Of a DNA stretch of 64,000 bases, positions 17,724-24,640 are shown piece after piece. The DNA is from PALSA-693 sp963729695 (GTDB taxonomy: Bacteria; Actinomycetota; Acidimicrobiia; Acidimicrobiales; Palsa-688): assembly GCA_963729695.1 (NCBI GenBank), contig CAVSOT010000003.1:992001-1056000 (forward strand), written 5' to 3'. Every line of letters begins with the position of its first letter. The first letter of the stretch is position 1. A model generated the notes under the pieces. That model was given only the letters and a program-made list of their open reading frames with translations, was not told the DNA's origin and did no database searches. The translations under genes were made by a program, and so were the position numbers.

Positions 17724-18450
17724 CCGCAGCTACTATAAGGATTTCCGCTGGCTCGAGTGGTGTCTCCGCTCGATTGATCGGTTTTGCCAGGGCTTCCGCC
17801 AGGTGGTCCTGGTCGTTCCCGAGTCGAGCCGGGAACGGCTGGAGTGGCGAGGCATCTCTGCCGACCGGGTCGTGATCTGTGGCGACTATCCGGATGACTA
17901 TCTCGGCCAGCAGGTGACGAAGCTGCACGCCGACCTACTCACCGATGCCACCTTCATCTGCCACGTGGACTCCGACTGCATCTTCGCCCGCCCGAGCGCG
18001 CCGTCCGATCTTTTCCGCGGCGGCAGACCAGTCGTCAACATGGTTCCCTACTCGACTCTGGACCGCCATGTGCCATGGAAGCGTCTGACAGAACAGGTTG
18101 TCGGCACGACGGTTGACTTCGAGTTCATGCGCTATCCGCCCTACACATTTCCCCGTTGGGTGTACGGAGCCTTACGGCAACACGTCCGGACTCGCCACGG
18201 CGTCACCGTCGAGGACTACGTGATGTCGAGAGCCCCCCGAGGTTTCTCCGAGGTCAATGCTCTTTGTGGTTTCGCCTACGCCTACGCTCGGGACGCCTTC
18301 GCCTGGCGCGATCTGACCCGAGAGTGCGCACCGGAGCCGGCGTGCAAGGTCTTCTGGAGCTGGGGTGGCCTCGACGCGGCCACCGAGGCGTCATTGGCGG
18401 AGCTGCTGGCGTCGCCCGGTCGGGCCTCGGGTGGACCGGGATCGTCGTGA
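17665..18450 (+). CDS. GT-A-like glycosyltransferase (DUF6492 type)
   Basis: A 261-residue protein beginning its fold at VDIVIRSYYKDFRWLEWC, with a metal/nucleotide-sugar D-x-D in HVDSDCIF. The overall pattern (GGRPVVNMVPYS, VNALCGFAYAY) resembles DUF6492-family putative glycosyltransferases. The ATG at 17665 is the most reasonable start but lies inside the 5' end of the opposite-strand oxygenase gene. Its stop overlaps the next gene's GTG (GTGA). It probably transfers a sugar in the cluster's decoration pathway; donor and acceptor are unknown. Confidence 0.75.
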   Translation: MTALNRSGDSKAPGDVDIVIRSYYKDFRWLEWCLRSIDRFCQGFRQVVLVVPESSRERLEWRGISADRVVICGDYPDDYLGQQVTKLHADLLTDATFICHVDSDCIFARPSAPSDLFRGGRPVVNMVPYSTLDRHVPWKRLTEQVVGTTVDFEFMRYPPYTFPRWVYGALRQHVRTRHGVTVEDYVMSRAPRGFSEVNALCGFAYAYARDAFAWRDLTRECAPEPACKVFWSWGGLDAATEASLAELLASPGRASGGPGSS

Positions 18451-19085
18451 GCAGCAACGACCTACCCGAGCAGGAAGGCCGGGTTCGACAGTTCTCTTCG
18501 GATCTGCTGATGGTCCCTGATTGCGTCGAGTCCGTCTTGTGTGAACAGCTCTGCGCGGTCGCCGGCGACCAGGATCATCCGAAAGCGACCGTGATCCGGC
18601 CCATCGGGGAGGCGCTCGACGAGCAGCACCGCCGAACCCAGCGGGTCCAGCTCGACGCTCAACTTGCCGCCGAGGTGTGGGAGCGGGTGGCCGACCTCCG
18701 CAAGCCGATCGCTCGCCACTTCCAGGTTCGCCTGGCGGCGATGCAGGAACCGCAACTGCTCCGATACCGCCAGGGAGATTTCTTCCGTGCTCATCAGGAC
18801 AGCGCCTCCTCGTCGGACTTTGATGACGGCATCACGCGGCGACGAGTGTCGGTCGTGGTCTTTCTCAATGATCAGGCCGCCGTTCCCGCCGCCGGCTCGT
18901 TCTGCGGCGGAGAACTTCGCTTCTTCATGCTCGACCGCAACGCCGACGCCCGTACCGCCCGAACGGTGGTACCCGCCCGACGAGGATTGGCCGTGGCGTT
19001 CTCGTCCGACCGGTTCCACGAGGTGGCTCCGGTGACCGCCGGCGTCCGGTACAGCGTGGTGGGCTGGTTCCTGGGACCGGCCTAG
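18447..19085 (+). CDS. 2OG-Fe(II) oxygenase, prolyl 4-hydroxylase-like
   Basis: A 212-residue protein with GTG at 18447 overlapping the preceding stop. LLRYRQGDFFRAHQDSA supplies the H-x-D iron ligands, GGELRFF follows, RFHEV supplies the distal His, and Arg in GVRYSVVGWF should bind 2-oxoglutarate. This is the usual P4H-type (P4Hc) arrangement and length. It sits between a glycosyltransferase and a sulfotransferase gene with stop/start overlaps on both sides, so it is almost certainly co-expressed with them. Hydroxylation of a prolyl or other side chain before glycosylation is the working idea. Confidence 0.85.
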   Translation: MSSNDLPEQEGRVRQFSSDLLMVPDCVESVLCEQLCAVAGDQDHPKATVIRPIGEALDEQHRRTQRVQLDAQLAAEVWERVADLRKPIARHFQVRLAAMQEPQLLRYRQGDFFRAHQDSASSSDFDDGITRRRVSVVVFLNDQAAVPAAGSFCGGELRFFMLDRNADARTARTVVPARRGLAVAFSSDRFHEVAPVTAGVRYSVVGWFLGPA

Positions 19086-20026
19086 TGGCGACCTCGGCGG
19101 CGGAGCCAGCCCGGTCGGACGTCGCTCCGGTGCTCGGGCCCATCGTGGTCATAGGCCGGCCTCGCTCGGGCAGCCGGCTGGTGGCTCGCTTACTCATGGA
19201 CGCCGGCGTGTTTATGGGACATCGCTTGTCCCCGGAGTCGCTGGATCCGCTCGACCTGGCCTACGGGATGGTGGCTCCTGTGCTCTGCTCGCCGGGCTTC
19301 GACGCCTGTTTGGGGGACTTCCCACGGCCGCTCGCGGTACCAGATGTCGATCGCCTGGCTGTCCGGGTCGAGCCCCTCCTCGGCCGGCAGCCGCCGAATC
19401 GGGTGTGGGGGTGGAAGTTCTGCGAGACAGCCTTGATGGTCCCCTGGGTCAAGCGGCATTTTCCCTCGGCCCGGTTCGTGCACGTCCTCCGGGACGGGAG
19501 GGACGTGTGCTGCTCGGTCGACGGATGGTTCCAGCTGGCCGGCCCTCGACCGCCTGGGTGGCGGGCGCGGACCGTTGAAGGTGCTGACCTCGACTATTAC
19601 GACTTTTGTCGAGCGGTGACGTTTGGCCACGCCCACCTTACTCGCTGGCGCGGCGTCGATCTCCTGGATGGCGAGCAGCGGGGCCGCCACCGCTATCTCC
19701 TCCAGATGCAGTCGTGGTTGCATTGCGTGGAGGCGGCCATACGTCACGGCCGGGCGCTCGGGCCTGACTACGTGGAGGTGCGTTTCGAGCAGCTCTGCAC
19801 CGCCCCCGAAGCGGCGGCCCGAGGGATCCTGGGCGGGCTGGGCCTGGCGGACCTTGGCTGGCCGGCGGGACCGGCTGAGGGCGCCGTGCGACGACATACG
19901 CAACGAGTCCACACGGACTCCATCGGGAGCTGGCGCCGGATGGGCTTCAGCTCCCGCGAGCGCAGGGACTTCGACCGGGCGTGCGAGCACGGCGCCGCCC
20001 TCTTGGCCGAACTGGGCTACCAGTGA
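19085..20026 (+). CDS. PAPS-dependent sulfotransferase
   Basis: A 313-residue sulfotransferase-family protein. The 5'-phosphosulfate loop is GRPRSGSRLVARLL (about 24-37), and the 3'-phosphate motif is FVHVLRDGRDVCCSV. It would transfer sulfate from PAPS to a hydroxyl or amine on a glycan or small molecule. The GTG start overlaps the preceding TAG stop, and its own stop overlaps the GTG of the deacetylase. No PAPS synthesis genes are in the window. Confidence 0.88.
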   Translation: MATSAAEPARSDVAPVLGPIVVIGRPRSGSRLVARLLMDAGVFMGHRLSPESLDPLDLAYGMVAPVLCSPGFDACLGDFPRPLAVPDVDRLAVRVEPLLGRQPPNRVWGWKFCETALMVPWVKRHFPSARFVHVLRDGRDVCCSVDGWFQLAGPRPPGWRARTVEGADLDYYDFCRAVTFGHAHLTRWRGVDLLDGEQRGRHRYLLQMQSWLHCVEAAIRHGRALGPDYVEVRFEQLCTAPEAAARGILGGLGLADLGWPAGPAEGAVRRHTQRVHTDSIGSWRRMGFSSRERRDFDRACEHGAALLAELGYQ

Positions 20027-20838
20027 GAGCGCTTCTCGTGGTTGCTCATCCGGACGACGAGATCATCTTCCTCGGGGGCGTGCTGCACGACCTGCTCGCG
20101 ACCGGGTACGACGTCGACCTCGTCGCGACCACAGGCGCCTTCCGTCACGACCCGGTAGCCCGAGCCCGGCACGCCGAATTCCGCCGTCTCGGGCGCCGCC
20201 TGGGGTTGGGCACTGTCGGCCTCGGGCTGCCCGACGCGGCCGGACCCCTGTCGATCGACGACATCGCCAATCGGCTCACCGCGGTGGCGGAGGTCCGCGA
20301 CTACGACCGCGTGTACACCCACGGCGTGTTCGGGGAATATGGCCACCAGCATCACGTCGACGTCTGCACCGCGGTTCACCGGGTCTGCCAAGACGTACTT
20401 TCCCTGGCCGGACCGCTCCCGGCCGAGAGGACGGTAGCGGTCGATCTCGAGGCCAAACGGCGTCTCATGCGGGCGAGCTATCCGAGTCAAGGGTTCGCCA
20501 TTTCCTGGTGCTCTCCTGTCGAGCGACTTGTCCAGCTGGATGCTGACCAGGTCGAAGTCCTGCGCCACGTAACCACATCGACCGTCGACCGCCCTCCGGT
20601 CGGCGGCTGGTCCGTCGTCGCCCACCTGGCCGCACCGGCCCTGGCCGTCCTTGAATCGCAAGGGGCGTTCCCTGACGTGCAACACGTCCCCAGGGAGGTC
20701 TGGAGGTCCACGGCGCAGGAGTGGTTGGCTCGGCTGCGCGCCCTGCGTCAATCAGAAGACGGTCTTGACAAAGACCTCGGGCCGGCTCGGGCACATCCCG
20801 CAAACCGGCTCGGCCCCCCTGGCGAAGAACGCTCGTAG
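20023..20838 (+). CDS. PIG-L family zinc deacetylase
   Basis: A 271-residue protein of the LmbE/PIG-L family, which removes acetyl from N-acetylglucosamine on lipid, thiol-sugar or antibiotic scaffolds. VRALLVVAHPDDEIIFLGG contains the zinc-binding A-H-P-D-D-E motif, and a second motif H-x-x-H occurs in EYGHQHHVDV. The GTG at 20023 overlaps the sulfotransferase stop. Its 3' end overlaps the opposite-strand radical SAM gene by 87 bp. With a GlcNAc-transferase-like gene in the same cluster, deacetylation of a transferred GlcNAc is a sensible hypothesis. Confidence 0.9.
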   Translation: MRALLVVAHPDDEIIFLGGVLHDLLATGYDVDLVATTGAFRHDPVARARHAEFRRLGRRLGLGTVGLGLPDAAGPLSIDDIANRLTAVAEVRDYDRVYTHGVFGEYGHQHHVDVCTAVHRVCQDVLSLAGPLPAERTVAVDLEAKRRLMRASYPSQGFAISWCSPVERLVQLDADQVEVLRHVTTSTVDRPPVGGWSVVAHLAAPALAVLESQGAFPDVQHVPREVWRSTAQEWLARLRALRQSEDGLDKDLGPARAHPANRLGPPGEERS

Positions 20839-21534
20839 CGCGTCGTCGTCCGCGTCAAGGTTCAACGGATGGTAGGCGAGCGGCACGGCCCAGGCCGGGT
20901 TGGTGTCGAGGCCGAACCGCGGCGCAATCACCCGAAGATGGGCGACCGGCGGGCACTTCCAGAGGGCGTTGTCGCGAAGGGTCACACAATGACGGGCACT
21001 GCATGCGTTCCAGCTGGCGCCGGGATTCCCGTCGTCATAGGGCAGCATCTCTCGTCCAGAGCCTCGATACGGCCGGTACCAGCCGTCGATGCTATTGCGA
21101 AGATCCACTCGCAGCTGGCGCCTGGCCTCTTCCCGGGCCACGCAATCGAGGGCTCGCTGTAGGCGGGAACGGTATCGGGGATCGTTGGAATGGAGGGAGA
21201 TCGTCAACGTCGTGCGAGTCCGCTCGAGTGCCGGCCAGAGATCCGGACGGGACGGGAGCAGAAGACCGTTGGTCACCAGCCGAATACGGGTGTGGGGCCA
21301 CAGCCGCCGCGTCAGCGAGAGGTAGTCGGGCAGCTCGGGGTTCATCAGGGGCTCGCCCCCGAGCAGGCTGAAATTCACAGGGGCCAACCGAGCGGCCCAG
21401 GACTCCAGCCAGGTGCGCCCCTCGTCGAGGGGAAGGACACCCCGGTTGCGGTAGTTGGCGAAGTGGTTGCAGCCCTCGCACCTCAGGTTGCACACGTCCG
21501 TCACGTGCATTTCGAGTTTCGGGACCGTGATCAC
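20752..21534 (-). CDS. Radical SAM protein
   Basis: A 260-residue radical SAM enzyme. The 4Fe-4S motif C-x3-C-x2-C is CNLRCEGC, preceded by KLEMHVTDV. FSLLGGEPLMNP is the GGE motif, and IRLVTNGLLL follows. Extra cysteines near the C-terminus (CSARHC, CPP, PVCGMCPS) could hold a further cluster, as in SPASM-like proteins. A GTG at 21534 is chosen over a longer reading because homology begins there, though its ribosome-binding site is weak. It is divergent from the GlcNAc-transferase-like gene by 77 bp. It probably modifies a peptide or sugar; the chemistry is unknown. Confidence 0.85.
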   Translation of the reverse strand: MITVPKLEMHVTDVCNLRCEGCNHFANYRNRGVLPLDEGRTWLESWAARLAPVNFSLLGGEPLMNPELPDYLSLTRRLWPHTRIRLVTNGLLLPSRPDLWPALERTRTTLTISLHSNDPRYRSRLQRALDCVAREEARRQLRVDLRNSIDGWYRPYRGSGREMLPYDDGNPGASWNACSARHCVTLRDNALWKCPPVAHLRVIAPRFGLDTNPAWAVPLAYHPLNLDADDDALRAFFARGAEPVCGMCPSRPEVFVKTVF

Positions 21535-21611
21535 TTGGCCCAGTATCGTCCCAAACGATCGGCAGATCCAGCGCGTCCCACGTTCTCTTGATCGGGTAAC
21601 GTTCGCTCGAT

Positions 21612-22502
21612 ATGCAGATCTATGTTCAGATTCCCGCCTACCGGGACCATGAACTCGGATCGACATTGTTGGACCTGTACGCCAAAGCTGATCACCCGCA
21701 GGACCTCCGCGCCTGCGTGCTGTGGCAACGGGGGGAGGAGACGCTCCCGCTCGAGGTCAACTCGCTCCCGAACCTGAATCTGCTGGAGATCCCGTACTCC
21801 CAGAGCCGGGGCGCGAACTGGGCCCGCCGCCACCTCCAGCAGCATTGGCAGGGTGAGCCGTACACCCTCCTACTCGATTCCCACCACCGCTTCTGCCCCC
21901 ATTGGGACTCCGATCTTCTCGACCTGTACCAGGCGTGTGCCCTGCGCTCCCCGAAACCGCTCGTCTCCACCTACCTGCCCGCGTACGACCCGGTCAACGA
22001 GCCAGACGGGCGTGAACACCTCGTCACTCGCGTCATCCCTCTCCGGCGCGAAGAGGACGTGCTGGTGCAGCTCTCGTCGATCGAGATCTCCGATCAGACC
22101 TTGCTGACAGCACCCATACGGGCGGCGTTCCTCGGACTGCATTTCCTCTTTGGCCCTGGCGAAATAAACACCCAGATCTTCTTCGACCCCAAGGTCTATT
22201 ACCTGCGAGACGAGGTGGTGGCCAGCCTGCAGGTCTTCACATGGGGCTACGACGTGTTCCACCCTCATCGCATCCTGGCGTGGCACGCCTATGACCGTTC
22301 GAGGCGTACCCCGCACTGGGAGGACCGCCCAGGCTGGCACGTCGGGCAGGCTGCGTCTCTGGACGAGCTTCGTCGGCTGTTCCTGGCCGAAGTTCCCCCA
22401 CCTCGTGGGTATCTCGGGCCCTATCGATCCGTTCGCGAGTTCGAAGCCCGGGCGCAGACGAAGCTGGTCTGCTCGCAGTCCTCGACTCGACCAGTTCAGT
22501 GA
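21612..22502 (+). CDS. Skp1-GnT-like (PF11397-type) glycosyltransferase
   Basis: A 296-residue GT-A protein. IYVQIPAYRDHELGSTLLDL opens the nucleotide-sugar fold, and the active-site strand LLLDSHHRF matches the D-S-H-x-R-F motif of the GlcNAc-transferase family (PF11397) that includes Dictyostelium Skp1 GnT1. That enzyme puts GlcNAc on 4-hydroxyproline. Later conserved segments are STYLPAYDP and a W-G-Y-D-V-F-H-P-H-R block. Its presence beside P4H-like oxygenases and a PIG-L deacetylase is the main argument for hydroxyproline- or hydroxyl-linked GlcNAc chemistry. The acceptor is not known. Confidence 0.85.
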   Translation: MQIYVQIPAYRDHELGSTLLDLYAKADHPQDLRACVLWQRGEETLPLEVNSLPNLNLLEIPYSQSRGANWARRHLQQHWQGEPYTLLLDSHHRFCPHWDSDLLDLYQACALRSPKPLVSTYLPAYDPVNEPDGREHLVTRVIPLRREEDVLVQLSSIEISDQTLLTAPIRAAFLGLHFLFGPGEINTQIFFDPKVYYLRDEVVASLQVFTWGYDVFHPHRILAWHAYDRSRRTPHWEDRPGWHVGQAASLDELRRLFLAEVPPPRGYLGPYRSVREFEARAQTKLVCSQSSTRPVQ

Positions 22503-22510
22503 ACAGGCAG

Positions 22511-22543
22511 GGACCCGGGCAGGCCGAGGGGCCGCCCGGGTCC
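22511..22543. terminator. Strong inverted repeat between convergent genes
   Basis: GGACCCGGGC (22511-22520) and GCCCGGGTCC (22534-22543) form a perfect 10-bp stem with a 13-nt loop. It lies between the stops of the glycosyltransferase (22502) and the membrane-protein gene (22572), so it could act as a bidirectional terminator. There is no U-tract. Confidence 0.6.
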
Positions 22544-22571
22544 GGTGGTCCGGGGCCAGCGTGACCCGGGG

Positions 22572-23159
22572 TCAGGCCAGCGCCGGGGAGGGCGTGTCCG
22601 CCGGGCTGCCGAAGAGCTCCTCGGCCGGGCTCACCCGGCGGAGGTGCCAGAAGCCCAGTCCGCTCAGGATCAGCATGACTCCGCCCAGGACGAAGCTACA
22701 GATCGCACCGATGAGGGCGATCTGGCCCATCTCCCAAAAGGCGTAGGCCTCGAGCAGCAATCCTCTTAGGGTGGTGCCCCGGAATACCGTCTGCACTTCA
22801 CTGGCCAGGGTTGCGTTCTTCGGATCGGCCTGAGCGGCCGCGCTGACCTTGGCGTAGACCCCGTTGTACGGCATCTCGCTCAGATGGACGGCAATGAAAT
22901 GGTCGGCATAGGCCTTGGCCTGGGGGCCGTTGACGAGGGCCTGGCCTGCGTAGCGATCCAGGTAGGGGCCGATCTTGGGGCTGGCCAACTCGGCGCTGCC
23001 CTTGGCGGGGAAGGTGATCTGTTGCTCCGCCAGCTGTTGGTGCACGTTGTGGTTGACGAACACGTGCGCCCACATCAATAGCCCACCGGCGACAAACAGC
23101 ACGATCGCCACTATCACGCCACCTGTGGCCACAATGAGGTCGAAGGTCTTGCGACGCAT
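22572..23159 (-). CDS. Two-helix membrane protein of unknown function
   Basis: A 195-residue protein with a transmembrane segment at about 8-32 (LIVATGGVIVAIVLFVAGGLLMW) and a second at about 145-170 (GQIALIGAICSFVLGGVMLIL). Between them is a roughly 110-residue hydrophilic domain that is probably extracellular. The type is common in actinobacteria but I know no assigned function. It sits next to a PPOX protein and a DevR/DevS-like pair, and two CGACCGGT sites lie just upstream, so it may be regulated with them. Confidence 0.8.
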   Translation of the reverse strand: MRRKTFDLIVATGGVIVAIVLFVAGGLLMWAHVFVNHNVHQQLAEQQITFPAKGSAELASPKIGPYLDRYAGQALVNGPQAKAYADHFIAVHLSEMPYNGVYAKVSAAAQADPKNATLASEVQTVFRGTTLRGLLLEAYAFWEMGQIALIGAICSFVLGGVMLILSGLGFWHLRRVSPAEELFGSPADTPSPALA

Positions 23160-23179
23160 GAATCCGGCTCCTTCTCAGC

Positions 23180-23204
23180 TCGACCGGTCGTCACGTCGAC
23201 CGGT
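23180..23204. promoter_or_regulatory. Paired TCGACCGGT sites upstream of the membrane-protein gene
   Basis: TCGACCGGT occurs at 23180-23188 and 23196-23204, 16 bp apart. The first is part of the perfect palindrome CGACCGGTCG (23181-23190). The pair ends about 20 bp before the gene's ATG at 23159. The spacing suggests a dimeric regulator's operator, but no regulator is identified and GC-rich palindromes can arise by chance. Confidence 0.35.
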
Positions 23205-23302
23205 ATCGGTGTTGCCTTCACCGCCATCCTCTTCGTCGTCAGGGCTGGCCGGTAGGGCCGAAGTACAGGGCCGAAAGCCTCTACGTCCGGAGGTTGACGG
23301 GG

Positions 23303-23788
23303 TTAGAGGTAGGCGCGCGGATCGCCCGGCGGGCCGGAATCCGGCAGCCGGATTCGTCGCCCGGAGATCTCGTCGGCCGATATGCGAATGAGATGGTCGC
23401 GGCGGCCGGGAGCCCACGGTGTCGCCCCGCCGGCGTCGGCTCGCGTGGCTGCGTCATGGTTGTGCTCCGCGTCGATTTCGTGGGCGGCACCCTTGACCAT
23501 CACGCTCCACCCGGTGCGATGGATAGGGTCGATCTCGTCGACTTCGAACGTCACGTTGCCGCGGTGCACCGAATAGAGCTTGAGCCCGACGCCGGTGCGG
23601 TACAGGATCTCGTGACCGTTGACCGCAAAGTTGACGGGAAAAACGAGCGGATAGTGGCCGACGACAATGGCAACTCGGCCGACCGGCTGCGTGGCCAGTA
23701 GCTTCCAGCACTCGGCGGCATCGATCTCATCGAGGCCCTCGTAGTCCACTTCCAGATCCGCATTGTCGCCTGCGCTCGGCGTGTTCAT
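23303..23788 (-). CDS. Pyridoxamine 5'-phosphate oxidase-family flavin-binding protein
   Basis: A 161-residue split-barrel protein. CWKLLATQPVGRVAIVV, HYPLVFPVNFAV and ILYRTGVGLKLYS form the usual flavin-binding core of the PPOX/NimA-like family, and GWSVMVKGAAHEI the late strand. Members bind FMN or F420 and reduce or sequester small molecules. The ATG at 23788 is preferred because GGAGATG precedes it; an in-frame ATG eight codons earlier is possible. It lies directly downstream of a DevR-like regulator on the same strand, with a DevR-box-like palindrome in between. PPOX genes are part of the mycobacterial DosR regulon, which suggests hypoxia or redox control. Confidence 0.88.
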   Translation of the reverse strand: MNTPSAGDNADLEVDYEGLDEIDAAECWKLLATQPVGRVAIVVGHYPLVFPVNFAVNGHEILYRTGVGLKLYSVHRGNVTFEVDEIDPIHRTGWSVMVKGAAHEIDAEHNHDAATRADAGGATPWAPGRRDHLIRISADEISGRRIRLPDSGPPGDPRAYL

Positions 23789-23864
23789 GGATTTCATCTC
23801 CAACCTGGTCATCTCGTAGGAATCTCCAGGTTGACGGTACGGCCAGCCGCCGACGAGCGGCAGA

Positions 23865-23877
23865 GTCCAACGGCCCT
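23865..23877 (-). promoter_or_regulatory. DevR-box-like site upstream of the PPOX gene
   Basis: Minus-strand AGGGCCGTTGGAC shares the AGGGCCG core and overall form with the palindrome upstream of the regulator gene at 24625-24640. It lies about 77-89 bp upstream of the PPOX start, similar to the spacing of the other copy. It only loosely matches the mycobacterial GGGAC-type DevR consensus. Confidence 0.35.
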
Positions 23878-23892
23878 TTCGTGCCGGTCCCG

Positions 23893-24558
23893 TCAGCCAT
23901 CGCTCCGGTTCTCGGCTCGGCGGACGGCGTAGACCGCCGCCTCCGTCCGCCGGCTCATTCCCAGCTTGGCGAGCAGATTGGAAACGTAGTTCTTCACCGT
24001 CTTTTCGGACAGGTACATACGCGCCGCGATCTGTCGATTGGTCAGGCCCTCGGCGATGTGCTCGAGAATCCGCTCCTCTTGCGGAGTGAGGCGCTCCTGA
24101 CGAGGCTCGGGCGGACGGGCGCGGATGCGTTCCATCACTCTGGCGGTCAACGCCGCGTCGAGCAACGAGTGGCCGTTGGCGACCTTTCTGATATCGCCGA
24201 CCAGGTCTGAAGCCCCGACCTCTTTCAGCACGTATCCGGACGCTCCAGCCATGATGGCGTCGAACAGCGCCTCGTCATCAGAAAATGAGGTGAGCATCAG
24301 GCAGGCCACCTCGGGATACAGGGAGCGGACCTCCCGGCACACCTCGACTCCGTTGCCGTCGGGGAGGCGGACATCGAGCACGGCCACCCGAGGCGCGGTT
24401 GCGGCGATCCCTGCGAGGGCTTCGGCAACCGTGCCGGCCTCGCCGACCACCTCCATGTCGCTGTCGGTCTCGAGGAGGCTGCGCACCCCCTGACGGACCA
24501 CCTCGTGGTCGTCGAGGAGGAAGACACCGATCCGCTCGGGCCGGCCCTCATCGGACAT
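23893..24558 (-). CDS. NarL/DevR-type response regulator
   Basis: A 221-residue two-component regulator. The receiver domain (about 9-125) begins RIGVFLLDDHEVVRQGV with the acidic pair. The phospho-acceptor Asp is in VAVLDVRLPDG, and Thr (LMLTSFS) and Lys (YVLKEV) complete the site. The LuxR-type helix-turn-helix spans LTPQEERILEHIAEGLTNRQ to LSEKTVKNYVSNLLAKLG. It resembles DevR/DosR, which controls hypoxia and nitric-oxide responses in mycobacteria. It is 79 bp downstream of the histidine kinase gene. Confidence 0.92.
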   Translation of the reverse strand: MSDEGRPERIGVFLLDDHEVVRQGVRSLLETDSDMEVVGEAGTVAEALAGIAATAPRVAVLDVRLPDGNGVEVCREVRSLYPEVACLMLTSFSDDEALFDAIMAGASGYVLKEVGASDLVGDIRKVANGHSLLDAALTARVMERIRARPPEPRQERLTPQEERILEHIAEGLTNRQIAARMYLSEKTVKNYVSNLLAKLGMSRRTEAAVYAVRRAENRSDG

Positions 24559-24624
24559 AGAGTTCTCCTTCGCGCCTGACCTGGGTCACCGTCGCATCAT
24601 GCGTCAACGACGCGGCCTTCGACT

Positions 24625-24640
24625 AGGGCCGAACGGCCTA
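24625..24640. promoter_or_regulatory. Palindromic DevR-box-like site before the response regulator
   Basis: AGGGCCGAACGGCCTA contains GGCCG-AA-CGGCC, a perfect inverted repeat, 67-82 bp upstream of the regulator start and overlapping the kinase stop codon. A related half-palindrome precedes the PPOX gene. Autoregulation by the DevR-like protein is a plausible reading. Confidence 0.42.
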
